The notes: generated by a model from the sequence alone, not told the origin. 64,000 nucleotides of DNA from Paracoccus acridae (GCF_014642735.1 NZ_BMIV01000001.1:124001-188000), one strand, 5' to 3'. Positions 53,844-63,950 are shown, counted from the stretch's first letter. Numbers and translations: made by a program.

Positions 53844-54905
53844 ATGACGAAGCTGAGACAGATGCTGACCGTTGCCGCCATCGCGCTGACGGTCCCGCTG
53901 GCTGCGGTGGCGGCCGACGAGAAGGTGGGCATCTCGATGCCCGAAAAGGTCACCGCGCGCTGGGTCGCCGACGGTGAGAACATGGTCAAGCAGTTCCAGG
54001 AGGCCGGCTATCAGCCCGACCTGCAATATGCCAACGACGACATCCCGACGCAGCTGAACCAGATCGAGAACATGATCACCACCGGCGTCAAGGTGCTGGT
54101 GATCGCGGCGCTGGACGGCACGACGCTGTCGAACGCGCTGGAAAACGCGGCCGCGTCCGACATCAAGGTCATCGCCTATGACCGGCTGATCCGCGAGACG
54201 CCGAATGTCGATTATTACGCCACCTTCGACAACTTCAAGGTCGGCGTGATGCAGGGCACCGCGCTGGTGGAAGGCCTGAAGGAACGTTTCCCGGACCAGA
54301 AGCCCTGGAATGTCGAACTGTTCGGCGGCAGCCCGGACGACAACAACGCCTATTTCTTCTATGACGGCGCCATGAGCGTGCTGCAGCCGCTGATCGATTC
54401 GGGCGATATCGTGATCCCCTCGGGTCAGATGGGGCTGGACACGGTCGGCACGCTGCGCTGGGACGCGGCCACGGCGCAGGCGCGCATGGACAACATCCTG
54501 TCCGCGAACTACGGCGACAAGGAGGTTCATGGCGTGCTGTCGGCCAATGACGGGCTGGCGCGCGGGATCATCTCGTCCGCGAAGGGCGTGGGCTACGGCT
54601 CGGGCGACCTGAAGATGCCGATCATCACCGGCCAGGACGCAGAGATTCCCGGCATCAAGGCGATCATCGACGGCGAACAGTATTCGACGGTCTTCAAGGA
54701 CACGCGCGAACTGGCCAAGGTCACGGTCGGCATGGTCAACGCCATGCTGGAGGGCAAGGAGCCCGAGGTGAACGACACCGAGACCTATGACAACGGCGTC
54801 AAGGTCGTGCCGTCCTATCTGCTGGAGCCTGTCTCGGTCACCGCCGACAACTGGAAAGAGGTTCTGGTGGATTCGGGCTATTACACCGAAGACCAGTTGA
54901 AGTGA
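53844..54905 (+). CDS. Monosaccharide ABC transporter substrate-binding protein ChvE, copy 2
   Basis: 353 aa, aligning with copy 1 almost without gaps and ending in the same [11 protein letters not shown]. The signal peptide differs ([24 protein letters not shown]), as do several pocket-near stretches ([30 protein letters not shown]). The pattern indicates an old tandem duplication with possible division of ligand range. ATG 53844 has GGAGGGG 6 nt upstream. It is followed by a stem-loop and gguA. Confidence 0.92.
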   Translation: MTKLRQMLTVAAIALTVPLAAVAADEKVGISMPEKVTARWVADGENMVKQFQEAGYQPDLQYANDDIPTQLNQIENMITTGVKVLVIAALDGTTLSNALENAAASDIKVIAYDRLIRETPNVDYYATFDNFKVGVMQGTALVEGLKERFPDQKPWNVELFGGSPDDNNAYFFYDGAMSVLQPLIDSGDIVIPSGQMGLDTVGTLRWDAATAQARMDNILSANYGDKEVHGVLSANDGLARGIISSAKGVGYGSGDLKMPIITGQDAEIPGIKAIIDGEQYSTVFKDTRELAKVTVGMVNAMLEGKEPEVNDTETYDNGVKVVPSYLLEPVSVTADNWKEVLVDSGYYTEDQLK

Positions 54906-54913
54906 TCAACGGC

Positions 54914-54935
54914 GGTCCCGGCTTGCGCCGGGACC
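54914..54935 (+). repeat. Intercistronic stem-loop after chvE copy 2
   Basis: GGTCCCGGC and GCCGGGACC form a perfect 9-bp stem around TTGC, 8 nt after the stop and before the gguA ribosome-binding site (CGGAGG); no T-run. Confidence 0.7.
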
Positions 54936-54956
54936 CCACATGATCGGAGGAACACG

Positions 54957-56489
54957 ATGACAGCCATTCTTGAGATGCAGGGCATCACCAAGACCTTTCC
55001 CGGCGTCAAGGCGCTGAGCAACGTGAACCTGTCGGTCCGCGAAGGCGAGATCCACGCGATCTGCGGGGAAAACGGCGCGGGCAAGTCCACGCTGATGAAG
55101 GTGCTGTCGGGCGTCTATCCGCACGGCAGCTATGACGGCGAGATCCTGTATGACGGCAAGCCCGCCCGGTTCCGCGACATTCGCGACAGCGAACAGGCGG
55201 GCATCGTCATCATCCACCAGGAACTGGCCCTGGTGCCGCTGCTGTCCGTGGCCGAGAACCTGTTTCTGGGCAACGAGGTCGCCACGGGCGGCGTGATCAA
55301 CTGGCCCCTGGCCTATCAGAAGACCGAAACCCTGCTGAAGAAGGTCGGCCTGACCGAGGCGCCGACCACCAAGGTCGAAAAGCTGGGCGTGGGCAAGCAG
55401 CAGCTTGTGGAAATCGCCAAGGCGCTGGCCAAGAACGTGCGCCTTCTGATCCTGGACGAACCGACCGCCGCGCTTCAGGAAAACGACAGCCAGAAGCTTC
55501 TGGACCTGATGCTGGAACTGAAGGGGCAGGGCGTTACCCAGATCATCATCAGCCACAAGCTGAACGAGATCCGCCGCGTCGCCGACCGCGTGACCGTGAT
55601 CCGCGACGGATCCACCGTGTCCACCCTGGACCGCAGCGAGATCACCGAGGATCGCATCATCCGCGACATGGTCGGCCGCGACATGGCGCATCGCTATCCC
55701 GACCGTACGCCCAGGATCGGCGAGGTGCTGATGGAGGTGCGGAACTGGTCGGTCATGCACCCGGACCAGCCGCGCCAGGTGATCCGCGACGTGTCCATGA
55801 CCGTCCGCAAGGGCGAGATCGTGGGCATCGCCGGGCTGATGGGGTCGGGGCGCACCGAATTCGCCATGAGCCTGTTCGGCCGCAGCTATGGCCGCGACAT
55901 CCGGGGCGAGGTGAGCCTGGCGGGCGGCACGCCGGACCTGTCCACCGTGTCCAAGGCCATCGACGCCGGGCTGGCCTATGTGACCGAGGACCGCAAGGCC
56001 CTGGGCCTGATCCTGGACGAGCCGATCCTGCGCAACATCTCGCTGGCGAACCTGGAAGGCGTCGCCAAGGGGGCGGTCCTGTCGCGGGGCCGCGAACAGC
56101 AGGTGGCCGAGAAATACCGCAAGGCCATGAACATCCGCACGCCCAGCGTCTTTCAGCGGGTCGTGAACCTGTCGGGCGGCAACCAGCAGAAGGTGGTGCT
56201 GTCCAAGTGGCTGTTCACCGATCCCAAGGTGCTGATCCTGGACGAACCGACCCGCGGCATCGACGTGGGCGCCAAGTTCGAAATCTACAACATCATGAAC
56301 GAGCTTGCGGCCCAGGGCCATGGCGTCGTCATGATCAGCTCGGAGATGCCCGAGCTTCTGGGCATGTGCGACCGAATCTATGTGATGAACGAGGGCCGGA
56401 TCGCCGGCGAGCTGACCCGTGAACAGGCCAGCCAGGAACGGATCATGGCCCTGATCCTGCAAGACGGAATGAAGGGGGAGGCTGCATGA
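54957..56489 (+). CDS. gguA: Multiple-sugar ABC transporter ATPase GguA (MmsA-like)
   Basis: 510 aa with two ABC domains in tandem, as in sugar importers of the RbsA/XylG class. Domain 1 has Walker [13 protein letters not shown] (about residues 34-45), signature [15 protein letters not shown] and Walker [12 protein letters not shown]. Domain 2 has a degenerate P-loop [12 protein letters not shown] and an intact signature [15 protein letters not shown]. It powers uptake through GguB using ChvE. GGAGG precedes ATG. Confidence 0.95.
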   Translation: MTAILEMQGITKTFPGVKALSNVNLSVREGEIHAICGENGAGKSTLMKVLSGVYPHGSYDGEILYDGKPARFRDIRDSEQAGIVIIHQELALVPLLSVAENLFLGNEVATGGVINWPLAYQKTETLLKKVGLTEAPTTKVEKLGVGKQQLVEIAKALAKNVRLLILDEPTAALQENDSQKLLDLMLELKGQGVTQIIISHKLNEIRRVADRVTVIRDGSTVSTLDRSEITEDRIIRDMVGRDMAHRYPDRTPRIGEVLMEVRNWSVMHPDQPRQVIRDVSMTVRKGEIVGIAGLMGSGRTEFAMSLFGRSYGRDIRGEVSLAGGTPDLSTVSKAIDAGLAYVTEDRKALGLILDEPILRNISLANLEGVAKGAVLSRGREQQVAEKYRKAMNIRTPSVFQRVVNLSGGNQQKVVLSKWLFTDPKVLILDEPTRGIDVGAKFEIYNIMNELAAQGHGVVMISSEMPELLGMCDRIYVMNEGRIAGELTREQASQERIMALILQDGMKGEAA

Positions 56490-57691
56490 GCACCGCCGAG
56501 ACCAACAAGCCTGCCACGACAGGCATCGGCGCCCATCTGGGCAGCCATCTGCGCGAGAACGGGATGATGCTGGCGCTTGTCGCCATCGTGCTGTTCTTCT
56601 TCGTGATCGTGCGCGCGACCCAGGGGGTGGACTTCCTGTCGGCGCAGAACATCACCAACCTGTTCCTGCAGAACTCCTATGTCATCATCATGGCCCTGGG
56701 GATGCTTCTGGTGATCGTGGCGGGCCATATCGACCTGTCGGTCGGCTCCGTCGCGGCCTTCACGGGCGCGGTGGCATCCGTTCTGATGGTGCGGATGGGC
56801 CTGCCGGTGCTGGTGGTGATCCCGATCGTGCTGGTGGTGGGCGGGCTGATCGGCGCCGCCCAAGGATACTGGATCGCCTATTGGCGCATTCCGTCCTTCA
56901 TCGTGACGCTGGCTGGGATGCTGGTCTTTCGCGGCCTGACCCTGTGGCTGCTAGGCGGCCAGAACATCGGCCCGTTCGAGCGGTCCTTCCAGGCGCTGTC
57001 CACCGGCTTCATTCCCGACCTGTTCGGCCCGGACAAGCCGAACTTCACCGCGCTGATCCTGGTCGCGGTGGCCGCCGCCGCGATCGTCTGGACCGGCGTC
57101 CGCGCCCGCGCCCGCGAGGCCGAGTTCGGCATCACCCCCGAGCCCGCGGGCTTCTTCTGGGCGCGCAATGCCGTGGTGGTGGTCGCGCTGCTGTTCGTGG
57201 GCTGGAAGCTGGCCAGCTTCCGCGGCCTGCCGAACGTGCTGCTGGTCATGTCGGTGCTGATCGTCCTTTACGCCTTCTTCACGGAATCCACGACGACCGG
57301 GCGGCGAATCTATGCCCTTGGCGGGAACGAGAAGGCGGCCAAGCTGTCGGGCATCAAGACCGAACGGCTGGTCTTCTTCACCTTTGTCAACATGGGCGTG
57401 CTGGCCTCGCTGGCCGGGATGATCGTCACCGCCCGCCTGAACAGCGCCACCCCCAAGGCCGGCGTCGGGTTCGAGCTTGACGTGATCGCGGCCGTGTTCA
57501 TCGGCGGCGCCTCGATGTCGGGCGGGGTGGGGCGCATCATCGGGGTCGTGGTCGGCGCGCTGATCATGGGCGTGATGAACAACGGCATGTCTATCATGGG
57601 CATCGGCATCGACTATCAGCAGGTCATCAAGGGGCTGGTGCTGCTGGCCGCCGTGATCTTCGACGTCTACAACAAGAACAAGCAAGGCTAG
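56486..57691 (+). CDS. gguB: Multiple-sugar ABC permease GguB (MmsB-like)
   Basis: 401 aa with about ten membrane helices. [39 protein letters not shown] (about residues 60-98) is the BPD-transp-2 signature, and [20 protein letters not shown] (about 274-293) is the coupling loop. ATG overlaps the gguA stop by 4 nt. Confidence 0.95.
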   Translation: MSTAETNKPATTGIGAHLGSHLRENGMMLALVAIVLFFFVIVRATQGVDFLSAQNITNLFLQNSYVIIMALGMLLVIVAGHIDLSVGSVAAFTGAVASVLMVRMGLPVLVVIPIVLVVGGLIGAAQGYWIAYWRIPSFIVTLAGMLVFRGLTLWLLGGQNIGPFERSFQALSTGFIPDLFGPDKPNFTALILVAVAAAAIVWTGVRARAREAEFGITPEPAGFFWARNAVVVVALLFVGWKLASFRGLPNVLLVMSVLIVLYAFFTESTTTGRRIYALGGNEKAAKLSGIKTERLVFFTFVNMGVLASLAGMIVTARLNSATPKAGVGFELDVIAAVFIGGASMSGGVGRIIGVVVGALIMGVMNNGMSIMGIGIDYQQVIKGLVLLAAVIFDVYNKNKQG

Positions 57692-57695
57692 AACC

Positions 57696-58685
57696 ATGTT
57701 TCTGTCGCAACTGAAAAGCCCCGGCGGGGACCGGGTTGTCGCCGCACGCGAGAACGACAGCGCCTGGATCGTGCCGGGTGCGCGTTCCACCCGCGATCTG
57801 GCCCTGGCCGCCATCGCCGCCGGCCACGGCCTTGCGGCCGAGGTGAAGGCGCGCGGGCAGGGCGAGGCCGTCGATCTGGCCGCCGCCCTGGCCGAAGGCC
57901 GGGTGCTGCTGCCGCTGGACCACGACGATCCCGCGCATCTGCACCTGACCGGCACCGGGCTGACGCATCTGGGCAGCGCCGCCACGCGCAACTCGATGCA
58001 TGCCAAGACGGACGCCGAGGCGCTGACCGACAGCATGAAGATGTTCCGCATGGGGCTGGAAGGGGGCAAGCCACAGGGCGGTGCCGCCGGCGTTCAGCCC
58101 GAATGGTTCTACAAGGGCAATGGCGTGAACGCGATTGCCCCCGGCGCGGCCTTGGTGTCGCCGGGCTTCGCCCTGGACGCAGGCGAGGAGCCGGAGATCG
58201 CGGGCCTTTACCTGATCGGGCCGGACGGCACGCCCTTCCGGCTGGGCTTTGCGCTGGCGAACGAATTTTCCGACCATGTGACCGAACGCGGCAATTACCT
58301 GTGGCTGGCCCATTCCAAGCTGCGCCCGGCCAGCTTCGGTCCCGAGATGCTGGTGGGCGATCTGCCGCAGCATGTCGAAGGGACCAGCCGCATCCTGCGC
58401 GACGGCCAGGCGATCTGGGAAAAGCCCTTCCTGTCGGGCGAATCCAACATGTCGCATTCGCTGGCGAACCTGGAACACCACCACTTCAAATATGCGCTGT
58501 TCCGCCAGCCGGGCGACGTGCATGTCCATTTCTTCGGCACCGCGACGCTGTCCTTCGCGGACGGGATCAAGGCGCAGACGGGCGATGTCTTCCAGATCGA
58601 AGCCCCCGACTTCGGCCTGCCCCTGTCCAACCCGCTGGACCAGCAGCAGAACGGCGAAATCCCTGTCGCCGTCGCCACTCTCTAG
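57696..58685 (+). CDS. gguC: GguC / AraD1-family protein (FAH fold)
   Basis: 329 aa. A fumarylacetoacetate-hydrolase-like C-terminal part is seen in EEPEIAGLYLIGPDGTPFRLGFALANEFSDHVTERGNYLWLAHSKLRPASFGPEM (about residues 165-219), with Glu/Asp residues that could bind a divalent metal. GguC lies after gguAB in Agrobacterium. AraD1-family members are proposed 2-keto-3-deoxy-L-arabonate dehydratases. Between a transporter and a sugar-acid dehydratase, and with no DHDPS-type AraD in the window, it is the best candidate for that step; this is inference. Confidence 0.8.
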   Translation: MFLSQLKSPGGDRVVAARENDSAWIVPGARSTRDLALAAIAAGHGLAAEVKARGQGEAVDLAAALAEGRVLLPLDHDDPAHLHLTGTGLTHLGSAATRNSMHAKTDAEALTDSMKMFRMGLEGGKPQGGAAGVQPEWFYKGNGVNAIAPGAALVSPGFALDAGEEPEIAGLYLIGPDGTPFRLGFALANEFSDHVTERGNYLWLAHSKLRPASFGPEMLVGDLPQHVEGTSRILRDGQAIWEKPFLSGESNMSHSLANLEHHHFKYALFRQPGDVHVHFFGTATLSFADGIKAQTGDVFQIEAPDFGLPLSNPLDQQQNGEIPVAVATL

Positions 58686-58694
58686 AGGCTCAAG

Positions 58695-60437
58695 ATGACG
58701 TTCAAACCCGCCCCCTGGCCCCGCCAGCTTCGTTCCCAGCACTGGTATGGCGGCACCTCGCGCGACACGATCTATCATCGCGGCTGGATGAAGAACCAGG
58801 GCTGGCCCCATGACCTGTTCGACGGGCGGCCCGTGATCGGCATCATGAACACCTGGGCCGACCTGACCCCCTGCAACGGCCATCTGCGCGAACTGGCCGA
58901 AAAGGTGAAGGCGGGCGTCTGGGAAGCCGGCGGCTTCCCGGTCGAGGTTCCGGTCTTTTCCGCATCCGAAAACACCTTCCGCCCGACCGCGATGATGTTC
59001 CGCAACCTGGCCGCCCTTGCGGTCGAGGAAACGATGCGCGGCCAGCCCATCGACGGCGCGGTGCTGCTGGTCGGCTGCGACAAGACCACGCCGTCCCTGC
59101 TGATGGGCGCGGCCTCGACCGACATCCCGTCGATCGTCGTCACCGGCGGGCCGATGCTGAACGGATATTTCCGGGGCGAACGGGTCGGCTCCGGCACGCA
59201 TCTGTGGAAGTTTTCCGAGGCCGTGAAGGCCGGAGAGATGACGCAGGAGGAGTTCCTGGAAGCCGAGGCCTCGATGTCCCGCTCCACCGGCACCTGCAAC
59301 ACGATGGGCACGGCATCGACCATGGCAAGCATGGCTGAGGCGCTGGGCATGGCGCTGTCGGGCAATGCCGCGATCCCCGCCGTGGACAGCCGCCGCCGCG
59401 TGATGGCGCAACTGTCGGGCCGCCGCATCGTGCAGATGGTCAAGGACGACCTGAAGCCCTCGGACATCATGACGCGGGCTGCCTTCGAGAACGCCATCCG
59501 CACCAACGGCGCCATCGGCGGGTCCACCAATGCGGTGATCCACCTGCTGGCCATCGCAGGCCGGGTGGGCGTGGACATCACGCTGGATGACTGGGACCGC
59601 TGCGGCCGCGACGTGGCGACCATCGTGAACCTGATGCCGTCGGGCCAATACCTGATGGAGGAGTTCTTCTATGCCGGCGGCCTGCCCGTCGTGCTGAAAC
59701 GCCTGGGCGAGGCCGGGCTGCTGCACAAGGACGCGCTGACCGTCAGCGGCAGCACGATCTGGGACGAGGTCAAGGATGTCGTCAACTGGAACGAGGACGT
59801 GATCCTGCCCGCCGACCGCCCGCTGATGGCCCAGGGCGGCATTGCCGTGCTGCGCGGGAACCTGGCGCCCAGGGGGGCGGTGCTGAAGCCGTCCGCCGCC
59901 AGCCCGCATCTGCTGGTCCATCGCGGCCGCGCGGTCGTCTTCGAGGATATCGACGACTACAAGGCCCGGATCGAGGACGAGGCGCTGGATATCGACGAGA
60001 CCTGCGTCATGGTGATGAAGAACTGTGGCCCCAAGGGCTATCCCGGCATGGCCGAGGTGGGCAATATGGGCCTGCCGCCCAAGGTGCTGCGCAAGGGCAT
60101 CACGGACATGGTGCGGATTTCCGACGCGCGCATGTCGGGCACGGCCTATGGCACGGTGGTCCTGCATACCTCGCCCGAGGCGGCGGCAGGCGGTCCGCTG
60201 GCCGTGGTCCGCGACGGCGACATTATCGAACTGGACGTGCCGAATCGCCGCCTGCACCTGGACATTCCTGATACGGAACTGGCCGCGCGCCTTGCCGCTT
60301 GGCAGCCCAGCCATGAATTGCCGACCAGCGGCTATGCCTGGCTGCACCAAGCGCATGTGGAAGGGGCCGATACCGGGGCGGATCTGGACTTCCTCAAGGG
60401 TTGCCGGGGCAATCCGGTCGGACGGGACAGCCACTGA
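58695..60437 (+). CDS. Sugar-acid dehydratase, IlvD/Edd family (L-arabonate dehydratase type)
   Basis: 580 aa. Dehydrates an aldonate to a 2-keto-3-deoxy acid. The Fe-S cluster Cys residues are Cys60 (TPCNGH), Cys128 (GCDKTTPS, with Lys130 as the likely carbamylated metal ligand) and Cys201 (TGTCNTMG). The start RSQHWYGG is characteristic of the pentonate subgroup rather than dihydroxyacid dehydratase. Context with chvE/ggu and ketoglutarate-semialdehyde dehydrogenase points to L-arabonate or D-xylonate/galactonate. Overlaps the next gene by 1 nt. Confidence 0.9.
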   Translation: MTFKPAPWPRQLRSQHWYGGTSRDTIYHRGWMKNQGWPHDLFDGRPVIGIMNTWADLTPCNGHLRELAEKVKAGVWEAGGFPVEVPVFSASENTFRPTAMMFRNLAALAVEETMRGQPIDGAVLLVGCDKTTPSLLMGAASTDIPSIVVTGGPMLNGYFRGERVGSGTHLWKFSEAVKAGEMTQEEFLEAEASMSRSTGTCNTMGTASTMASMAEALGMALSGNAAIPAVDSRRRVMAQLSGRRIVQMVKDDLKPSDIMTRAAFENAIRTNGAIGGSTNAVIHLLAIAGRVGVDITLDDWDRCGRDVATIVNLMPSGQYLMEEFFYAGGLPVVLKRLGEAGLLHKDALTVSGSTIWDEVKDVVNWNEDVILPADRPLMAQGGIAVLRGNLAPRGAVLKPSAASPHLLVHRGRAVVFEDIDDYKARIEDEALDIDETCVMVMKNCGPKGYPGMAEVGNMGLPPKVLRKGITDMVRISDARMSGTAYGTVVLHTSPEAAAGGPLAVVRDGDIIELDVPNRRLHLDIPDTELAARLAAWQPSHELPTSGYAWLHQAHVEGADTGADLDFLKGCRGNPVGRDSH

Positions 60438-61348
60438 TGAAGATCGCGTTAGTCGGCATCGGGAAGATCGCGCTGGACCAGCATGTGCCGGCGCTTGATG
60501 TCAGCCCCGACTGGGAACTGGCCGCGACCGTCAGCCGAAAGGGCACGGTCGATGGCGTCGAGGCCTTCACGGACATCGGCGCCATCCTGGATGCGCGGCC
60601 CGACATCCCGGTGGTCAGCCTCTGCCTGCCGCCCGTTCCCCGCTTTGAGGTGGCGCAGGCGGTGCTGCGTGCGGGCCGTCACCTGATGCTGGAAAAGCCC
60701 CCCGGCGCCACCCTGGCCGAGGTTCACGCCCTATGCGACCTGGCTGAACGGCAGGGCGTCACCATCTATGCCACATGGCATTCGCGCATGGCGATGGCCG
60801 TGGCTGCCGCGCGCGACTGGCTGGCGGACAAGACCGTCCAGGACGGCCGCATCACCTGGCGGGAAGACGTGCGCAAGTGGCATCCGGGCCAGGACTGGAT
60901 CTTCGAGGCCGGCGGCATGGGCGTCTTCGACCCCGGCATCAACGCCCTGTCGATCTTGACCGCGATCCTGCCCCAGCCCGTGCGCCTGCTGTCCGCCGAC
61001 CTGGATTTTCCGGCCAACCGCCAGGCACCCATCGCGGCGCGGTTGCGGTTCAGCCAGGGCATCGACGCCGATTTCGACTTCCGCCAGGAAGGCCCGCAGA
61101 CCTGGGACATGGAGTTTCAGACCGACGGGGGCCGGATGGCGCTGCGCATGGGCGGCAACCGGCTGGAAATCGACGGCCGCCATGTCCAGGGCGCCGACGA
61201 CATCATGGGCGAATATCCCGCGCTTTATGCGCAGATGGCAAGGCTGGTTTCCGGCGGAAACCGGGACGCAGACCTTGCGCCCATGGTTCTGGTGGCCGAT
61301 GCCTTCACCCTCGGGCGGCGCAACAGCGTCGCGGATTTTCATTTCTGA
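60437..61348 (+). CDS. Gfo/Idh/MocA-family sugar 1-dehydrogenase (arabinose/galactose type)
   Basis: 303 aa NAD(P)-dependent oxidoreductase. The Rossmann N-terminus is IALVGIGKIALDQHVPAL (residues 3-20). The catalytic EKPPGATLAE (about 90-99) and the GGMGVFDPGINALSIL segment (about 163-178, with Asp-His-type proton transfer residues) match galactose/arabinose 1-dehydrogenases. It would oxidise the sugar to the lactone, the first step of the pathway. A lactonase gene was not found in the window. Confidence 0.87.
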   Translation: MKIALVGIGKIALDQHVPALDVSPDWELAATVSRKGTVDGVEAFTDIGAILDARPDIPVVSLCLPPVPRFEVAQAVLRAGRHLMLEKPPGATLAEVHALCDLAERQGVTIYATWHSRMAMAVAAARDWLADKTVQDGRITWREDVRKWHPGQDWIFEAGGMGVFDPGINALSILTAILPQPVRLLSADLDFPANRQAPIAARLRFSQGIDADFDFRQEGPQTWDMEFQTDGGRMALRMGGNRLEIDGRHVQGADDIMGEYPALYAQMARLVSGGNRDADLAPMVLVADAFTLGRRNSVADFHF

Positions 61349-61358
61349 GGATAATGCA

Positions 61359-62873
61359 ATGACCTTCACCCCCCATGGCAAACATCTGGTCGCAGGCGAA
61401 TGGCTGACGGGCGAAGGCACGTTCCGATCGTCCCCCGCCCATGGCGACGGCCACGATTTCAGCGCCGGCACCGCCGATCTGGTGAACCGCGCCTGCGAGG
61501 CAGCCGAGGCAGCCTTTGCCGCCTATGCCGCGACCAGCCGAGAGGAGCGCGCCCGCTTCCTGGACGCCATCGCCGACGAGATCGAGGCACGCGCCGAGGC
61601 GATCACCGCCATGGGCACGGCGGAAACCGGCCTGCCCGAGGCGCGGCTGCAGGGCGAGCGGGGCCGCACCACGGGCCAGTTGCGCCTGTTCGCGGACCAT
61701 ATCCGCAAGGGCGATTACCTGGACCGCCGCCACGATCCCGCGCTGCCCGACCGCCAGCCCCTGCCGCGGCCCGACCTGCGGCTGATCCAGCGTCCGATCG
61801 GCCCGGTGGGGGTCTTCGGGGCCTCGAACTTTCCCTTGGCCTTTTCGACAGCAGGCGGTGACACCGCATCCGCGCTGGCGGCGGGATGCCCGGTCGTCGT
61901 CAAGGGCCATCCCGCCCATCCCGCCACGGGCGAGATCGTGGCCGAGGCGGTCCATGCCGCCGTCCAGTCCACCGGAATGCCTGCCGGCGTCTTCAACTTC
62001 ATCCATGGCAACACGCATCATGTCGGCGCGGCCCTGGTCCAGCACCCGCTGATCAAGGCCGTGGGCTTCACCGGCAGCCTGCGCGGGGGCCGGGCGCTCT
62101 TCGATCTGTGTGCCGCGCGGCCCGAGCCGATCCCCTTCTTCGGCGAGCTTGGCAGCATCAACCCCGGCTTCATCCTGCCCCAGGCGCTTGCCGCGCGGGG
62201 TGCCAAGCTGGCGGAAGGCTGGGCGGGCAGCCTGACCATGGGCGCGGGCCAGTTCTGCACCAATCCCGGCCTGATCGTGATGCCCAAGGGCGTTCTGGCC
62301 GAAGCCTTCGCCAAGGCCGCAGGCGACGCACTGGCCAAGATCGGGCCCCAGGTCATGCTGTCCGACGGCATCGCCGAGGCTTACCGCGCGGGCATCAACC
62401 GTGCGGCGGGGGTGGCCACGCCGGTCTTCGAGGGCGAAAGCCATGGCCGCAACGCCCTGCCCGCCATCTACAAGACCACGGCCGAGGAATTCCTGCGCGA
62501 TCACACCCTGGCCGAGGAGGTGTTCGGTCCCATGGGCGTGATCGTCACCGTTTCCGACGGAGACCAGATGCTGGACGTGGCCGAGGCGATGGAAGGCCAG
62601 CTGACCGCGACCCTGCATCTGGATGATGGCGACATCGACCTTGCGGCGCGGCTGATGCCGATCCTGGAACGCAAGGCGGGCCGCATCCTGGCGAACGGCT
62701 GGCCCACCGGGGTCGAGGTCGCGGACGCGATGGTCCATGGCGGGCCTTATCCCGCCACGACGAACTTCGGCGCGACCAGCGTGGGAAGCATGGCGATCCG
62801 CCGCTTCCTGCGCCCGGTCAGCTATCAGAACATCCCCGAGGCGCTGTTGCCCGAGGATTTGCGGGGCCTTTGA
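61359..62873 (+). CDS. 2-oxoglutarate semialdehyde (2,5-dioxovalerate) dehydrogenase
   Basis: 504 aa aldehyde dehydrogenase. Catalytic Cys300 is in GAGQFCTNPG and Glu263 in FFGELGS; the NAD-binding FTGS is at about residues 237-240. The form GQFCTNPG and the absence of the usual E-x-G-GK-xP octapeptide are typical of the KGSADH subgroup that ends the non-phosphorylative pentose route, giving 2-oxoglutarate. GAGG lies 8 nt before ATG 61359. Confidence 0.9.
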   Translation: MTFTPHGKHLVAGEWLTGEGTFRSSPAHGDGHDFSAGTADLVNRACEAAEAAFAAYAATSREERARFLDAIADEIEARAEAITAMGTAETGLPEARLQGERGRTTGQLRLFADHIRKGDYLDRRHDPALPDRQPLPRPDLRLIQRPIGPVGVFGASNFPLAFSTAGGDTASALAAGCPVVVKGHPAHPATGEIVAEAVHAAVQSTGMPAGVFNFIHGNTHHVGAALVQHPLIKAVGFTGSLRGGRALFDLCAARPEPIPFFGELGSINPGFILPQALAARGAKLAEGWAGSLTMGAGQFCTNPGLIVMPKGVLAEAFAKAAGDALAKIGPQVMLSDGIAEAYRAGINRAAGVATPVFEGESHGRNALPAIYKTTAEEFLRDHTLAEEVFGPMGVIVTVSDGDQMLDVAEAMEGQLTATLHLDDGDIDLAARLMPILERKAGRILANGWPTGVEVADAMVHGGPYPATTNFGATSVGSMAIRRFLRPVSYQNIPEALLPEDLRGL

Positions 62874-62933
62874 GGCCCTGCATCAATCCGTCGGCGAAAA
62901 GACCGGCGAGATCATGAAAGGGAGGAAAAAACC

Positions 62934-63893
62934 ATGACCATCAAGACCCTGTTGGGCACGGCGGCGTTTCTGGCCGTCACGGCCGGCGGCGCCCTTGCCG
63001 AAGGAGAGACCGTCGGTTTCTCGCAGATCGGTTCCGAATCCGGCTGGCGGGCGGCGGAAACCACGCTGACCCGGCAGCAGGCCGAGGAACGCGGGATCCA
63101 ACTGCAATTCTCGGACGCGCAGCAGAAGCAGGAAAACCAGATCGCCGCGATCCGGTCCTTTGTCGCGCAAGGCGTGGACGCGATCCTGCTGGCTCCGGTC
63201 GTGGCAACCGGCTGGGATTCCGTCCTGCAGGAAGCCAAGGAGGCCGAGATCCCCGTGGTCCTGCTGGACCGGCAGGTGGACAGTTCCGAGGATCTCTATC
63301 TGACCGCCGTGGGATCGAACCTGGTCCATGAAGGCGAGGTCGCGGGCGAATGGCTGGCCAACGAGGTCGGCGACCGCGAATGCCGCATCGTCGAATTGCA
63401 GGGCACCACCGGATCCAGCCCCGCCATCGACCGCAAGACCGGCTTCGAGAACGCGATCAAGGATCACCCGAACCTGACCATCGTGCGCAGCCAGACGGGC
63501 GACTTCACCCGCGCCCTGGGCAAGGAGGTCATGGAAAGCTTCCTTCAGGCCGAAAACGGCGGCAAGGACATCTGCGCGCTTTACGCCCATAACGACGACA
63601 TGGCGGTGGGCGCGATCCAGGCCATCAAGGAAGCCGGCCTGAAGCCGGGCGAGGATATCCTGGTTGTGTCCATCGACGCGGTCCCGGACATCTTCAAGGC
63701 CATGGCCGACGGCGAGGCCAATGCCACGGTCGAACTGACCCCCAACATGGCCGGCCCCGCCTTCGACGCGCTTGCGGCATACTGGGCCGACGGCACCATG
63801 CCGCCGAAGTTCATCCAGACGGAATCGAAGCTGTTCACCCAGGCGGACGATCCGGCGGGCGAATACGAACGCCGCAAGGGCCTGGGCTACTGA
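62934..63893 (+). CDS. ytfQ: Sugar ABC transporter substrate-binding protein (YtfQ-like)
   Basis: 319 aa. Signal peptide MTIKTLLGTAAFLAVTAGGALA. The mature part begins ETVGFSQIGSESGWRAAETTLTRQQAEERGIQLQFSDAQQKQENQ, which closely follows the YtfQ galactofuranose-binding protein. APVVATGWDSVLQEAKEAEIPVVLLDRQVD and YAHNDDMAVGAIQAIKEAG line the pocket. Ligand may be galactofuranose or arabinofuranose. GGGAGG precedes ATG. A stem-loop follows, then the ATPase gene. Confidence 0.9.
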   Translation: MTIKTLLGTAAFLAVTAGGALAEGETVGFSQIGSESGWRAAETTLTRQQAEERGIQLQFSDAQQKQENQIAAIRSFVAQGVDAILLAPVVATGWDSVLQEAKEAEIPVVLLDRQVDSSEDLYLTAVGSNLVHEGEVAGEWLANEVGDRECRIVELQGTTGSSPAIDRKTGFENAIKDHPNLTIVRSQTGDFTRALGKEVMESFLQAENGGKDICALYAHNDDMAVGAIQAIKEAGLKPGEDILVVSIDAVPDIFKAMADGEANATVELTPNMAGPAFDALAAYWADGTMPPKFIQTESKLFTQADDPAGEYERRKGLGY

Positions 63894-63902
63894 TCGCCTG
63901 TC

Positions 63903-63930
63903 TGCCGGGCCGCCGCCATGCGGCCCGGCA
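63903..63930 (+). repeat. Intercistronic stem-loop after the ytfQ-like gene
   Basis: TGCCGGGCCG and CGGCCCGGCA form a perfect 10-bp stem around an 8-nt loop, 9 nt after the stop and before the ATPase gene; no T-run. Confidence 0.7.
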
Positions 63931-63950
63931 ACCATGCCGAAGGGGGCGAC

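Noticed and set aside
57627..60434. 935-codon open frame antisense to gguC and the sugar-acid dehydratase
   Set aside because: Same shadow composition; sense genes carry Fe-S cysteines and family signatures.
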